DNA of 33,700 nt from CAZPUI01 sp964415525 (GCA_964415525.1 CAYQAS010000042.1:1-33700), one strand, 5' to 3'; counted from the first letter of the stretch, positions 23,444 to 32,487 are shown. Program-made: numbers and translations. Notes: generated by a model from the letters alone, not told the origin.

Positions 23444-24957
23444 TCCTCGCTCCTCAATAGGCAACCGGCCAAGGCGGCCTTCAGTTCCTCCCGGATGGCG
23501 TCGGCCTGGGCCTTGGCCTGCTCGAAGCGCTCCAGCAGGACGTCGGGATCCTCGTGGGTATCCACCGGGGTGTTGGGGTTCTTAATGTCGAGGTTGTAGT
23601 TCCGTACCCGGATGTTGTCGATGGAGACGCGCCAGGCCTGTTCCGTTTCCACACGGGCATCCCACCACGCGATCTCGGGGGAGAATTCCTCGATGCGCAT
23701 GGGCTTGTTCTTCGAGTAGGACTTGTAGCCCTCGGGATAGGGGTGCTCGTAGTACCAGATCTCCTTCGTGGGCTCGCCCTTGGTGAAGAAGAGGAGGTTG
23801 GTTTGGATGCTGGTGTAGGGCGCGAAGACGCCCTTCGGGAAGCGCACGATGGTGTGCAGGTTGCACGTGGTGAGCAGCTCTTCCTTGATGCGGGTCTTGA
23901 TGCCCTCGCCGAAGAGGGTGCCGTCGGGCAGCACCACGGCGGCGCGGCCGCCCTCCTTCAGCAGGGTCATGATCAGCACCAGGAAGAGGTCCGCGGTCTC
24001 GCGGGTGCGGTAGGTGCCGGGGAAGTTCTGCTCGATGCCGTCCTCTTCCATGCCGCCGAAAGGCGGGTTGGTTAGGATGACGTGCACGCGGTCCTTGGCG
24101 CCGTAGTCCCGTAGGGGGCGGTCCAGGGTGTTGGCGTGTCGGATCTGGGTCGGCACGTCGATGCCGTGCACGATCATGTTGGTGGTGCAGAGCAGGTGCG
24201 GCAGGGGCTTCTTCTCCACCCCATGGATGCTGGCCTGGATCTGCCGCTCCTGGTCGGGGGTGGTGGCCTGCTTTCTTAGATGTTCGATGGCGCAGGACAG
24301 GAAGCCACCGGTGCCGCAGGCGGGATCCAGGATGCTTTCGCCCAGGCGCGGGTTGATGCGGTCCACGGCGAACTGGGTGACCGCCCGGGGCGTATAGTAT
24401 TCGCCCGCGTTGCCGGCGCTCTGCAGGTCGCGGAGCAGGCTTTCGTAGATCTCGCCGAAGAGGTGGCGGTTCTTCGAATCGTTGAAGTCGATGCCCGCCT
24501 GGACCCTGTTGATCACCTGCCGCAGCAGGGTGCCGTTCTTCATGTACTGGTAGGCATCCTTGAAGAGGCTGCGGATGAGCAACCGGCGGCGGCGCAGGAT
24601 CTCGGCCTCGGGGTTGCGCTCCACCCGTTGGCCCACGTCCATGTTCTTCAGGGCCGGGAAGAGGGTGTTGTTGACGAAGTCCAGCAGGCCATCCCCGGTT
24701 AGGCCTTCGGGATCCGCCGCCCAGGCGCGCCAGCGCAGGTCCAGGGCCACCTTGTATTCATCCCCGTCCTGCCAGCGGACATTCAGCAGGGGACTCTGAA
24801 AGCCCTCCTCCACCAGCTCCTGCTCCTGTTCGCGGTCGTCCCAGATCTTCAGGAAGAAGAGCCACACGAGCTGGCCGATGCGCTGGGCGTCGCCGTCGAC
24901 GCCGACGTCCTTGCGCATGATGTCCTGGATGGATTTGACGGTGGTGCTGAGGGACAT
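23440..24957 (-). CDS. hsdM: Type I restriction-modification methyltransferase subunit
   Basis: Transfers methyl groups from S-adenosylmethionine to adenine N6 in the HsdS target. About 505 residues. The N-terminal HsdM helical domain begins with SLSTTVKSIQDIMRKDVG; the methylase core has EYYTPRAV, motif I DPACGTGGFL and catalytic motif IV NPPFGG. The start is the ATG at 24957, where the family N-terminus begins; the open frame further upstream overlaps the preceding gene and is not conserved in type. The ribosome site is poor, and the gene begins eight bases after the upstream orf, so translation may depend on coupling. The stop overlaps hsdS by four bases. Confidence 0.95.
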   Translation of the reverse strand: MSLSTTVKSIQDIMRKDVGVDGDAQRIGQLVWLFFLKIWDDREQEQELVEEGFQSPLLNVRWQDGDEYKVALDLRWRAWAADPEGLTGDGLLDFVNNTLFPALKNMDVGQRVERNPEAEILRRRRLLIRSLFKDAYQYMKNGTLLRQVINRVQAGIDFNDSKNRHLFGEIYESLLRDLQSAGNAGEYYTPRAVTQFAVDRINPRLGESILDPACGTGGFLSCAIEHLRKQATTPDQERQIQASIHGVEKKPLPHLLCTTNMIVHGIDVPTQIRHANTLDRPLRDYGAKDRVHVILTNPPFGGMEEDGIEQNFPGTYRTRETADLFLVLIMTLLKEGGRAAVVLPDGTLFGEGIKTRIKEELLTTCNLHTIVRFPKGVFAPYTSIQTNLLFFTKGEPTKEIWYYEHPYPEGYKSYSKNKPMRIEEFSPEIAWWDARVETEQAWRVSIDNIRVRNYNLDIKNPNTPVDTHEDPDVLLERFEQAKAQADAIREELKAALAGCLLRSEE

Positions 24958-24965
24958 GGGGAGCC

Positions 24966-25508
24966 TTAAGAACCTGACTTTGTGGGATTCGTCCATTCTC
25001 CATGGACATGCTTAATTGCGTGAAACCGAGTATCTGCCTCAAAATAAGGCTTGTGCATTTTGAAAAGTCCATCAATGTCGCGTTGGTAACTGATTTTAAA
25101 TCTTTCTTTGTCTATTTTGTCGTCAAGGTATTTGGTGCATGCTTCTTCGTATGAGTTTAAATAATTTTCAAGCGACGATCTAACTAGATATTCAATTGCA
25201 TTATCAATATCTTTCACCATGGCATCATTCAGCTTGCCGGACAGTCTGAAATTGCATTTTAATTCAATTGCTCGAATCGAATTCGATTCAAAATTACACC
25301 TAGCATCGGATATAGCCTTAAATAGCTCCCACTCACTGTTGCCCTCTTCTAGGTTTTTTTGTCGTCTGGCAATATCAGCCTGCAACTCTGTAAGTTTTTT
25401 TGACTGTCTGGAAATGTTAATGCCAACTATCGACACAACAATGCTAGAAATACCAAGTATGGCACTCGAAATTCCGAATAATATAGCAATGGTGTCGGCG
25501 GTTGTCAT
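24966..25508 (-). CDS. Membrane-anchored coiled-coil protein, unknown, AT-rich
   Basis: A 180-residue protein that I do not recognise. Residues about 6-32 are a single strongly hydrophobic segment (IAILFGISSAILGISSIVVSIVG), followed by a coiled-coil stretch (SRQSKKLTELQADIARRQKNLEEG) and a charged helical remainder, so it is probably anchored by its N-terminus with the body in the cytoplasm. ATG at 25508 overlaps the stop of the preceding 96-residue gene (ATGA), and hsdM begins eight bases after its end. The DNA is far richer in A and T than the flanking hsdR and hsdM genes, which marks the pair as a separate acquisition inserted in the operon. An accessory or defence role is suggested by position only. 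Confidence 0.78.
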   Translation of the reverse strand: MTTADTIAILFGISSAILGISSIVVSIVGINISRQSKKLTELQADIARRQKNLEEGNSEWELFKAISDARCNFESNSIRAIELKCNFRLSGKLNDAMVKDIDNAIEYLVRSSLENYLNSYEEACTKYLDDKIDKERFKISYQRDIDGLFKMHKPYFEADTRFHAIKHVHGEWTNPTKSGS

Positions 25509-25795
25509 TTTCTGCCGCCAAGGAAGTTGATGATAATATTGGAAAATTCATTAAAATCAGTATTTGAAGAAGCCGTTCTCTCGCCGAAGTCAACATGGGC
25601 TTTTGCGATTTCACGAAATTGGTTGGCAATCTGTTCGGCAATGGCGATTTTATCGGCATGCTCGATTGACTTACCGGTCCCCTCGTACGTAAGCCTGTTG
25701 ATATCATTGGCAATTGCGCGACATTCGGCAATTACATCCGTGGCTTGGCCAATTCTGGATGCATATTGTTTAGCTAGTTCTTGAATGCTTGCCAT
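25505..25795 (-). CDS. Small helical protein, unknown, AT-rich
   Basis: A 96-residue soluble, helix-rich protein (IQELAKQYASRIGQATDVIA; HADKIAIAEQIANQFREIAK) ending in a hydrophobic FSNIIINFLGGRK. I do not recognise a family. ATG at 25795 has GGAG five bases upstream. It overlaps the next gene by four bases, so the two make a coupled pair, located between hsdR (57 bases upstream) and hsdM. Composition is AT-rich like its partner and unlike the rest of the operon. A small soluble protein coupled to a membrane-anchored partner could be a regulator/effector or toxin/antitoxin pair, but the sequence does not show which. Confidence 0.78.
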   Translation of the reverse strand: MASIQELAKQYASRIGQATDVIAECRAIANDINRLTYEGTGKSIEHADKIAIAEQIANQFREIAKAHVDFGERTASSNTDFNEFSNIIINFLGGRK

Positions 25796-25852
25796 TTGGG
25801 CTCCATGACTTGGAATTGTTTCGTTTGGTGTTTGTATTATTTGATAAATGGT

Positions 25853-28252
25853 CTAGCCGGCAGTTGAATATAATGCAGCCTCTAGCTCGTGAAGGGCCTG
25901 GTCGAAGGCGATCTTGCCGCCGAAGGCCCGCACCAGTTCCACCGGCGTGCCGAGGGTGTTCAGGGGCTGCACCTGGAGGATGCGACCGTCCTCCAGGCAG
26001 GACACGCCTTCATCGGCGTACTTGTCCAGGAGGGCGTTCAGCACTGCCTGGGCCTGCGGGCCGAAGCGGGTGAAGAGGTCGCCCTTGCGGGCCTGCTCCG
26101 CCCGCTGGCGCCGCGTCAGGGCGGGCCGTCCGAAGACCACGTGGCAGATGAGGTCGAAGGGATCGAGGTCGGGGTTGATCTGCTTCTGCAGCTCCTCGAT
26201 GGGGATGCCCTGCTCGCGCAGCTCCTGCAGGATGGCCTCCTTGCGGTCGGCCTCGCTCCAGGCCTTCAGGAAGCCGTCGAGGCTCTGGTAGGTCTTGAGA
26301 AGGTTCGTGCGGGTGTAGTCCCGCAGGGATTCGGTGATCAGCCGACCGTCGGGGCCAAGATACTGGACGCGCTCCGCGACGACCTTCACCTGGGCGTCGC
26401 TGACGACCCAAGGACCGATGGCTTCGGGGGGATCCCCGATGATTGGTGGATCCAGGATTTCGCCCCCTTCGGGATAGGGCGTGTCCACGTCGTCGGGCCC
26501 TCCGGGATCGCCGGGGCCTGGGCCGGGGGGCGGCTCCGGCGGTGTGACGGGTTCGTCATCCGTGGGCTCGTAGATGACCTCTGGCAGGCCATCGAAGTCG
26601 GGATCGGCGAACTGCCGGGTGGCGCCGCGGAAGTCGAGGATGGTGAACCAGAGCTTGCCCGCCGTATCCACGATGCGGCTGCCGCGGCCCACGATCTGCT
26701 TGAACTCGATGGAGGACTGGATGTGCTGGTCGAGCACGATCAACTTGCAGGGCTTGGTGTCGACGCCGGTGGTGAGCAGCTTGGACGTGGTGGCGATCAC
26801 CGGGTAGGGCTTCTCCGCATCCATGAAGTCATCCAGCTTCGCCACGCCATCCTGGCTGTCGCCGGTCATGCGCACGACGAAGCGGGCTTCCTTGCCCCGT
26901 TCTTCCGGCAGGTATTCCTTCAGCAGGTTCGTGAAGGCGCTGCGCATGCGCTCTGCATGGGCGATGTCCTCGCAGAAGACGATGGTCTTCCCGCGCCGGT
27001 CCACGTCTCGAAGGTATTCCAGCACCTTCCGGGCCACGGCTTCCGTGCGCTTCGTGAGGATCAGATCCCGGTCCATGTCCCGCTGGGTGAACTCGCGATC
27101 CTCGATCAGGCGGCCATGGTCGTCCGTCTGGCCCACCACGGGGCGCCAGCCCAGGACATCCACATCCAGGGCCACGCGCACGACCTTGTAGGGGGCCAGG
27201 AAGCCATCGTCGATGCCCTGGCGCAGGGAATAGACGTAGAGCGGGTCGCCGAAGTAGGTCTGGGTGGAGACCTCTTCCGTCTCCTTGGGGGTGGCGGTCA
27301 ATCCCAAATGCACGGCGCCGTCGAAGTAGTTCAGGATCTCGCGCCAGGCGCTGTCATCCCGGGCGCTGCCGCGGTGGCACTCATCCACCACGATCAGGTC
27401 GAAGAAGCCGGGGCTGAATTGCGTGTAGATGTTCTGGGCCTCTTCCGTGCCAGTGACGGACTGGTAGAGGGCGAGGTAGATCTCGTACGAGGGGTCCACG
27501 GTCCGGTTGGTGATCCGGGTCATGGCCTTACCGAAGGGGGCGAAGTCGTTGCGGTAGGTCTGGCCCAGGATGGCATCGCGGTCGACCAGGAAGAGGATCC
27601 GCTTGGCAGTGCCGCTCTTCCAGAGGCGCCAGATCAGATGGAAGGCCGTCAGCGTTTTGCCCGTGCCCGTGGCCATCACAAGCAGTAGCCGACGCTGGCC
27701 CTTGGCCACGGCCTCGATCACGCGCTGCACCGCCACCCGCTGGAAGTAGCGCAGCTCCTTGCCTTCAGGATCCTCGTAGGGCGGATAGGTGGCCAGCTTG
27801 GCGCCGCCATCATCGAGCCCCTTCCACTGGCAGTACCGGGCCCACAGCTCATTCGGGCCGGGAAGATCCGCCATGGGCACTTCCCGCTCCACCCAGCCTC
27901 CCTGGCCGGTGCGGTCATGGATCAAGAAGGCGCTGCCGTTGCTGCTGATGGCGAAGGGCGCGTCCATGTCCTCCGCGTACGCCAGGGCCTGCTGCATGCC
28001 GGCGCCTACCGCGTGGGTGGCGTCCTTGGCCTCCACCACCGCCAGGGGGATGCCCGCCCGGTAGTAGAGGACGTAGTCCGCCCGCTTGCGCTTCTTACTG
28101 CGCGAGGCCAGTCGGCCGTGAACCCAGATGCGGCCCGCCGTGTAGGTCACCTCACGACGTACTTGGGTAGTCGGATCCCAGCCCGCCGAATGGATAGCCG
28201 GCGTGATGAACTGATCGCAGATGTCCGATTCGGTGAGAGTGCAGAGTTCCAC
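25853..28252 (-). CDS. hsdR: Type I restriction endonuclease subunit R
   Basis: The motor and nuclease subunit: translocates DNA with ATP and cuts unmethylated DNA away from the site. 799 residues. An N-terminal PD-(D/E)xK nuclease is visible (D59 in RADYVLYY; E74-A-K76 in AVVEAK). The SF2 helicase core follows: MATGTGKTL near 194, DECHRG near 288, LTATPKETEE, and VGRGSRI in the second RecA-like domain. A Pro/Gly/Asp-rich linker (EPPPGPGPGDPGGPDD) precedes the C-terminal domain that docks on HsdM/HsdS. Translation starts at GTG 28252 with GAGG eight bases upstream. It is first in the minus-strand operon and divergent from the HTH-primase operon. No lesion is visible. Confidence 0.95.
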   Translation of the reverse strand: MELCTLTESDICDQFITPAIHSAGWDPTTQVRREVTYTAGRIWVHGRLASRSKKRKRADYVLYYRAGIPLAVVEAKDATHAVGAGMQQALAYAEDMDAPFAISSNGSAFLIHDRTGQGGWVEREVPMADLPGPNELWARYCQWKGLDDGGAKLATYPPYEDPEGKELRYFQRVAVQRVIEAVAKGQRRLLLVMATGTGKTLTAFHLIWRLWKSGTAKRILFLVDRDAILGQTYRNDFAPFGKAMTRITNRTVDPSYEIYLALYQSVTGTEEAQNIYTQFSPGFFDLIVVDECHRGSARDDSAWREILNYFDGAVHLGLTATPKETEEVSTQTYFGDPLYVYSLRQGIDDGFLAPYKVVRVALDVDVLGWRPVVGQTDDHGRLIEDREFTQRDMDRDLILTKRTEAVARKVLEYLRDVDRRGKTIVFCEDIAHAERMRSAFTNLLKEYLPEERGKEARFVVRMTGDSQDGVAKLDDFMDAEKPYPVIATTSKLLTTGVDTKPCKLIVLDQHIQSSIEFKQIVGRGSRIVDTAGKLWFTILDFRGATRQFADPDFDGLPEVIYEPTDDEPVTPPEPPPGPGPGDPGGPDDVDTPYPEGGEILDPPIIGDPPEAIGPWVVSDAQVKVVAERVQYLGPDGRLITESLRDYTRTNLLKTYQSLDGFLKAWSEADRKEAILQELREQGIPIEELQKQINPDLDPFDLICHVVFGRPALTRRQRAEQARKGDLFTRFGPQAQAVLNALLDKYADEGVSCLEDGRILQVQPLNTLGTPVELVRAFGGKIAFDQALHELEAALYSTAG

Positions 28253-28894
28253 GGGGTGAGCCTCTGAAAGGTACCGTCATGTGCGAGGCACAAGTGGGTG
28301 ATGCCATTGAGTCTAGCCCGACACGAATGGCCCCTGACTCATAAAAGCCACGAAGTTGTCATTTGCTGACGCAACCATACAGCTTGCTCAGCGAAAAATG
28401 GGTACTGGGTAACGCCCTACTAGGCGTCACGTTTGGGTGACATCCTCTGAAACGCAGTATTAACGGGCATTTGAGCGGCAAGGTGTTCCTGTGGCCTACG
28501 CGGATCACTGCTAACGGCTTTGCACTCTTCCTCCAGTGACGAGTGTGTCCCTGAGATATCGTGCCTCGGGCACCGGGGGCCTTCTGGTGCACGAAACCAA
28601 CCATGACAACTCCTGTATCTACTGGAGAACGCCCGGTGGTCGTATGGGCCAGCGAGGGGCTGAGGTGTGACCCCAAGACCTGAGGGGCGTTGAGGCGGCT
28701 TTTTTTTGCTCGGAGCTGAAGAAATGGGGGGCGCGGTCTAATAGCGTTTCTACGCTCCAGACATCGGGCCCCATGACCGGGCATGGCAGGAGACAAGCCA
28801 AGCCAAAGGGGCCAACTACGGTGCAAAGCACCAGGGCTTCGCTTACTCACGGCGTGGGTAGGGGTCTGCTTTTCATCCGCCGTGTGGAGATCTC
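28253..28894. other. Divergent intergenic region
   Basis: About 640 bases between hsdR (minus) and the HTH gene (plus). Minus-strand frames here, the longest 28359-28850, have poor composition and no start signal. A run of eight T at about 28702-28709 follows a GC-rich stretch but no strong stem. The region should hold the promoters of both operons; I could not fix any -35/-10 pair with confidence. Confidence 0.5.
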
Positions 28895-29137
28895 ATGACC
28901 AACCTCAAACTCACTCTCAACTCAGTCCAGACGAGGACAGAGGGCATGTTCGACACGAAGGGGGCTGCAGACTTCCTCCAACTCAGCTGGCACACATTGA
29001 ATGACTGGAGGTCAAAAGGCCGTGGTCCTCGCTTCGTCAAGCTCGGGGGGGCAGTCCGATACCGTCGTCAGGATCTCGAGGATTGGCTTGATAGTCGTGT
29101 CTACTGCAACACCACTGAAGCCAAGATGGAGGCCTGA
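28895..29137 (+). CDS. AlpA-like helix-turn-helix protein
   Basis: An 80-residue DNA-binding protein of the MerR-like/excisionase HTH class. The domain reads FDTKGAADFLQLSWHTLNDW, then GPRFVKLGGAVRYRRQDLEDWLDSR, the standard pattern of AlpA and Xis-like proteins. ATG at 28895 has GGAG several bases upstream; an internal ATG at 28946 would give just the HTH core. It opens a chain of overlapping genes leading to the primase, and its stop shares one base with the next start (TGATG). In P4-like elements such proteins activate integrase or excision; that role is likely here. Candidate binding sites are the repeated heptamers at the element ends. Confidence 0.88.
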   Translation: MTNLKLTLNSVQTRTEGMFDTKGAADFLQLSWHTLNDWRSKGRGPRFVKLGGAVRYRRQDLEDWLDSRVYCNTTEAKMEA

Positions 29138-29331
29138 TGTTCGTCGCCTCCTGGACGTTAATTCCGCGGACGGATGCGCCTTCCCAGTGTGGTCTTCCGA
29201 TGGCCTTTTGGCGCCGATTGGATCATCGCTGGTATGCACGAACTGTTGCTCAGCGGTTGAGGCCCTTTCACGAGGGACCCGAAATCAAAGCCGTGATGCT
29301 GGCTGGTTTGAATCGAGAGGGCCGCTCTTGA
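29137..29331 (+). CDS. Small coupled ORF between HTH and primase genes
   Basis: A 64-residue basic peptide (MFVASWTLIPRTDAPSQCGL...) without a recognised domain. Support comes from its setting: GGAGG four bases before the ATG, a one-base overlap with the HTH stop (TGATG), and a four-base overlap of its own stop with the primase start (TTGA). It may be a real small protein or a leader that couples translation of the primase. Confidence 0.5.
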   Translation: MFVASWTLIPRTDAPSQCGLPMAFWRRLDHRWYARTVAQRLRPFHEGPEIKAVMLAGLNREGRS

Positions 29332-32081
29332 GTTACCCAGATTTTGCATCCATCAACGCCACCGCCCTTCAGTGCCTACGCGATCTGGTCGAAGAAATTT
29401 CAGCCCAAAGTACACGTCAGGAAGGCCGGGAGCTGCTGATCCGCAATCCTCGCCGCATGGATCGGAGCGCTGGGAGCTTCAGCGTCAATCTGGACTCTGG
29501 GGTGTGGAAGGACTTTGCCGGTGGTGACGGTGGCTCTGATCCTGTCTCCCTGGTGGCATACCTCCAGGGGCACGACAGCCAAGGCGAGGCCGCCCGCTGG
29601 CTGGTGGATCGCCTGGGCCTCCATGGAATGACAGCCAATGTCGCACCCAAGGAGAAGCCGCAGGCGCCGCAGTATCCGCGCCCTGTGGTGCCCGTCCCCG
29701 ATGATGCGCCGCCCTTGCCGGTCCAGCGTGACGAACAAGGCCGTTGGGAATATCGGGACGCAGCGGGCCGCTTGCTCCAGGTGGTGGTGCGGACCTCGGA
29801 CCCGGAGAAGGGCAAGGTGTTTCACCCCTGGACCTGGTGCGAGACTTCGCCGCGCTGCAATGGGTGGAAATCCAAGGTCCTCCCCACACCGCGCCCCCTC
29901 TTCGGCCTGGACCGGCTGGCCGCCCGCCCTGGTGCCCCTGTGCTGGTGGTGGAAGGCGAGAAAGCCGCTCTGGCTGCTGAGGTGCGGTTCCCTTCCTTGG
30001 TGGCTGTCACCTCTGGCTCATCCGGCTCCGCGAAGGGTGCCGACTGGAGCCCGCTGGCGGGGCGGGGTGTCGTGATCTGGCCTGATAATGACGATCCGGG
30101 TTGGGCCTATGCCGCCGCCGTGGCTGGATGCCTTCGGGCAGTCGCGCCCCAGTCTGTGCGAATGGTGGCCCCGCCAGCGGGCCTCCCGCCGAAGTGGGAC
30201 CTTGCCGACCCTGCACCGGAAGGCCTGGACCTCCAGGCCCTGCTGGATGGCGCCCCCGCGGTAGACCTGGGGCAAGGCGTGGAGCCGGGGCCCGGTTCCC
30301 TGCCAGACCGTCCCCCGCTGCCGGGCTTCGAGTGGACAGAGCGGGGACTGTGCAAGGTGGATAACCTCCCAGAGAAGGGAGCGGACGGGGTTGTGACAGG
30401 GAATGTCACAAAGCGGTCTATTTGGATCGCGCCGCCCTTCGAGCTGCCAGGCCTAGTTCGCGATGAAGGTTCGGGCGCCTGGCATCTGCTGATGACTTGG
30501 AATGACCTGGATGGGGCCTCCCATGATGCTGCATTGCCATTTGAGCTTTTGTCAGGCGAGGCCGCGGAGTTGACCCGCACGCTGGCCCAAGGCGGGATGC
30601 TGCTTCCCCCCGGTGTGGACATGCGGAAACACCTGCTGCGCTACCTTGTGGGGGCCGCTCCGAAGGTGAAAGCACGTGTGCGCTTGGTGGATGCTCTGGG
30701 CTGGCAGGGTGGCGCCTTTATCCTCCCCAACGGTGAGTCGGTGGGGAAGCCTTTGGAGCCTGTTCGCTTCGCTGGCGGAGCCCGGAAGAACGCCCGATTC
30801 CGCCCGACTGGGACCATGGAGGGCTGGCAAAACGGAGTTGCCCGTTTCGCTGTGGGAAATCCTCGCCTCGCCTTCGCCATCGCCTGCGCCTTCGCCGGCC
30901 CTCTGATGGCGATGGTGCGCCCAGACGGGGGCGGGGGTTTCAACCTGATGGGAGCTTCCTCTAAAGGGAAAAGTACGTGTCTTGAAGCTGCTGCCTCAGT
31001 GTGGGAATGCCCAGCGCCTCTCACCACCTGGAGGGCGACAGGGAACGGGCTGGAAGAGCTGGCGAAGCCCCGGAACGATGGATTCCTGGCCCTGGATGAG
31101 ATGAGTCAAGTTGACGTGAAGGAAGCCGGAACCACGGCATACATGCTGGCGAACGGAAGCCCGAAGGTCCGGGCCCAGAAGGCGGGCGGCCTGCGGGAAA
31201 TGACGCAATGGCGCCTGATCTTCCTTTCGAGCGGAGAACAAGGCCTTCAGGATGTGCTGGGGGAAGATGGGAAAGCCCCGAAGGCTGGCCAGGATGTGCG
31301 AGTGCCTGACATTCCCTGTCCACCTGATGGCATGTTCCAGACCGCCCATGATTTGCCTTCCTTGGGGGATTTGGCATTGCACCTCAAGGCCCAGGCTCAA
31401 AAACATCACGGGCACGCGATCCGTGCATTTCTCCAGGAGCTGTCCGGCGCCGGGCCCCAATGCGAAGCCCTGGAATCCCGACTGAAGGCTGAAGAGGCCG
31501 CCTGGCTAAGGAAGGCCATCCCGCTGGGGGCCGATAGTCAGGTTCGCCGTGTGGCTGGCCGCTTCGCCCTGGTAGCTGTCGCCGGGGAACTGGCCCGCGC
31601 GATGGGAATTCTCCCCTGGCCTGAGGGTGAGGCATCCCGCGCCGCCCTGGACGCCTTTCACGCGTGGCTGGAACGCCGTGGGCACCATGGTGCGTCTGAA
31701 TCCCATAACGCAATCCAGGCGTTTTTGGACTTCCTCCAGCAACATGGGTTGGCCCGCTTCGATGAATGGGGGGACAAGAACGCCCATGTTCCGAACAGGG
31801 CTGGGACTCGTAAGCGGGCTGCTGGTCCTGCTGATGGGTGGGACTTCTACATCACCGCTGGGGGGTGGAAGGAGATATTCAAGGGGATGAACCCCCGGAC
31901 AGCTGCGCAGGCGTGCCTCAATGCCGGACTTCTGGCTCCAGGGCAGGAGAAGAAGGACGGAGATGTGGTGGTGACGCCGTACCAAAACGTGAAGGTAGCG
32001 ATCCATGGGCAGGGCCGGGTTTATGTGAGTCGAGCCGTGGATCGGGAAGCCTACTCCGGGTCGGCTGAAGGTGTCGCATGA
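29328..32081 (+). CDS. Toprim-DUF927 primase-helicase
   Basis: A 917-residue replication protein of mobile elements. The N-terminal part resembles primase zinc-finger-type domains without the cysteines (GSFSVNLDSGVWKDFAGGDGG, DPVSLVAYLQGH). A Toprim-type fold follows: PVLVVEGEKAALAAE near residue 210 and VVIWPDNDDPG near 250. The DUF927 helicase-like part has FEWTERGLCKVD, then a Walker A GASSKGKST near 545 and Walker B FLALDEMSQ near 588. TTG at 29328 is preferred because GAGAGG lies seven bases upstream and it overlaps the preceding stop (TTGA); codons upstream of it in this frame lie over two other genes. It probably replicates the excised element. The next small ORF overlaps its stop by four bases. 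Confidence 0.88.
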   Translation: MSYPDFASINATALQCLRDLVEEISAQSTRQEGRELLIRNPRRMDRSAGSFSVNLDSGVWKDFAGGDGGSDPVSLVAYLQGHDSQGEAARWLVDRLGLHGMTANVAPKEKPQAPQYPRPVVPVPDDAPPLPVQRDEQGRWEYRDAAGRLLQVVVRTSDPEKGKVFHPWTWCETSPRCNGWKSKVLPTPRPLFGLDRLAARPGAPVLVVEGEKAALAAEVRFPSLVAVTSGSSGSAKGADWSPLAGRGVVIWPDNDDPGWAYAAAVAGCLRAVAPQSVRMVAPPAGLPPKWDLADPAPEGLDLQALLDGAPAVDLGQGVEPGPGSLPDRPPLPGFEWTERGLCKVDNLPEKGADGVVTGNVTKRSIWIAPPFELPGLVRDEGSGAWHLLMTWNDLDGASHDAALPFELLSGEAAELTRTLAQGGMLLPPGVDMRKHLLRYLVGAAPKVKARVRLVDALGWQGGAFILPNGESVGKPLEPVRFAGGARKNARFRPTGTMEGWQNGVARFAVGNPRLAFAIACAFAGPLMAMVRPDGGGGFNLMGASSKGKSTCLEAAASVWECPAPLTTWRATGNGLEELAKPRNDGFLALDEMSQVDVKEAGTTAYMLANGSPKVRAQKAGGLREMTQWRLIFLSSGEQGLQDVLGEDGKAPKAGQDVRVPDIPCPPDGMFQTAHDLPSLGDLALHLKAQAQKHHGHAIRAFLQELSGAGPQCEALESRLKAEEAAWLRKAIPLGADSQVRRVAGRFALVAVAGELARAMGILPWPEGEASRAALDAFHAWLERRGHHGASESHNAIQAFLDFLQQHGLARFDEWGDKNAHVPNRAGTRKRAAGPADGWDFYITAGGWKEIFKGMNPRTAAQACLNAGLLAPGQEKKDGDVVVTPYQNVKVAIHGQGRVYVSRAVDREAYSGSAEGVA

Positions 32082-32242
32082 GGCCCCCGTTTCCGCTCTG
32101 GGCCACCAGGGAGGAAACATATCCTGTGGGGAAACACAACGGAACCGAGTTGCATGTTTCCAGTGAAAGGCGTATGGGCATTGGGTTTGCGAGGACGGGA
32201 ACAGGAAAACATTATCCACGGAGCATGAGCAGGAGGCGCTGA
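32078..32242 (+). CDS. 54-residue coupled ORF after the primase
   Basis: ATG at 32078 overlaps the primase stop (ATGA), and its own TGA shares one base with the next ATG (TGATG at 32240-32244). The basic product (MRPPFPLWATREETYPVGK..., ending SMSRRR) has no known domain. The DNA also carries three GGAAACA/TGTTTCC heptamers, so the segment could instead be a site-bearing spacer whose frame merely keeps ribosomes moving. Confidence 0.4.
   Translation: MRPPFPLWATREETYPVGKHNGTELHVSSERRMGIGFARTGTGKHYPRSMSRRR
32113..32161. repeat. GGAAACA/TGTTTCC cluster, right side
   Basis: GGAAACA at 32113-32119 and 32130-32136, TGTTTCC at 32155-32161. The same heptamer is clustered at 16791-16875 and occurs at 15292 next to attL, placing copies at both element ends. 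GGAAAACA at about 32203 is a near match. Confidence 0.45.
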
Positions 32243-32487
32243 TGACCTGGCTTCAAAGGTTGTTGGTGGAGGGGCTGGGGATTGGTACCGAGGTGGTGCC
32301 GGTCCCTTCCTCTACCTGGAAGGATGAGGGGCTGGAAGCCCTGTGCCGTGACCTGAGCCCAGTCGATGCCCTGGACCTGAGGGCAGAGCGGGCCGCGATC
32401 CTTGAACACATGGCGGAGCTGCCCAGGCATGAGGCGGAGCGCCGGGCCGGGCTGTCTGCCGCGTGCGCAATGGAGGCCACAGGATGA
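32242..32487 (+). CDS. Small acidic helical protein, unknown
   Basis: An 81-residue protein, helix-rich and acidic in its second half (LDLRAERAAILEHMAELPRH, EAERRAGLSAACAMEA). ATG at 32242 has AGGAGG about five bases upstream and shares a base with the preceding stop; its stop overlaps the next ATG (ATGA). No family is recognised. The strong ribosome site and double coupling support it as a real gene of the replication operon. Confidence 0.6.
   Translation: MTWLQRLLVEGLGIGTEVVPVPSSTWKDEGLEALCRDLSPVDALDLRAERAAILEHMAELPRHEAERRAGLSAACAMEATG

Noticed and set aside
25889..27688. Long plus-strand open frame (599 codons) opposite hsdR
   Set aside because: The minus strand encodes a clear HsdR with all motifs; the opposite frame is a codon-bias shadow.
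28359..28850. 163-codon minus-strand frame upstream of hsdR
   Set aside because: No ribosome site, random-looking composition and no domain; more likely a promoter region.
29001..29327. N-terminal extension of the primase-helicase
   Set aside because: This part overlaps the HTH gene and the 64-residue ORF in another frame and lacks family character; TTG 29328 has a good ribosome site.
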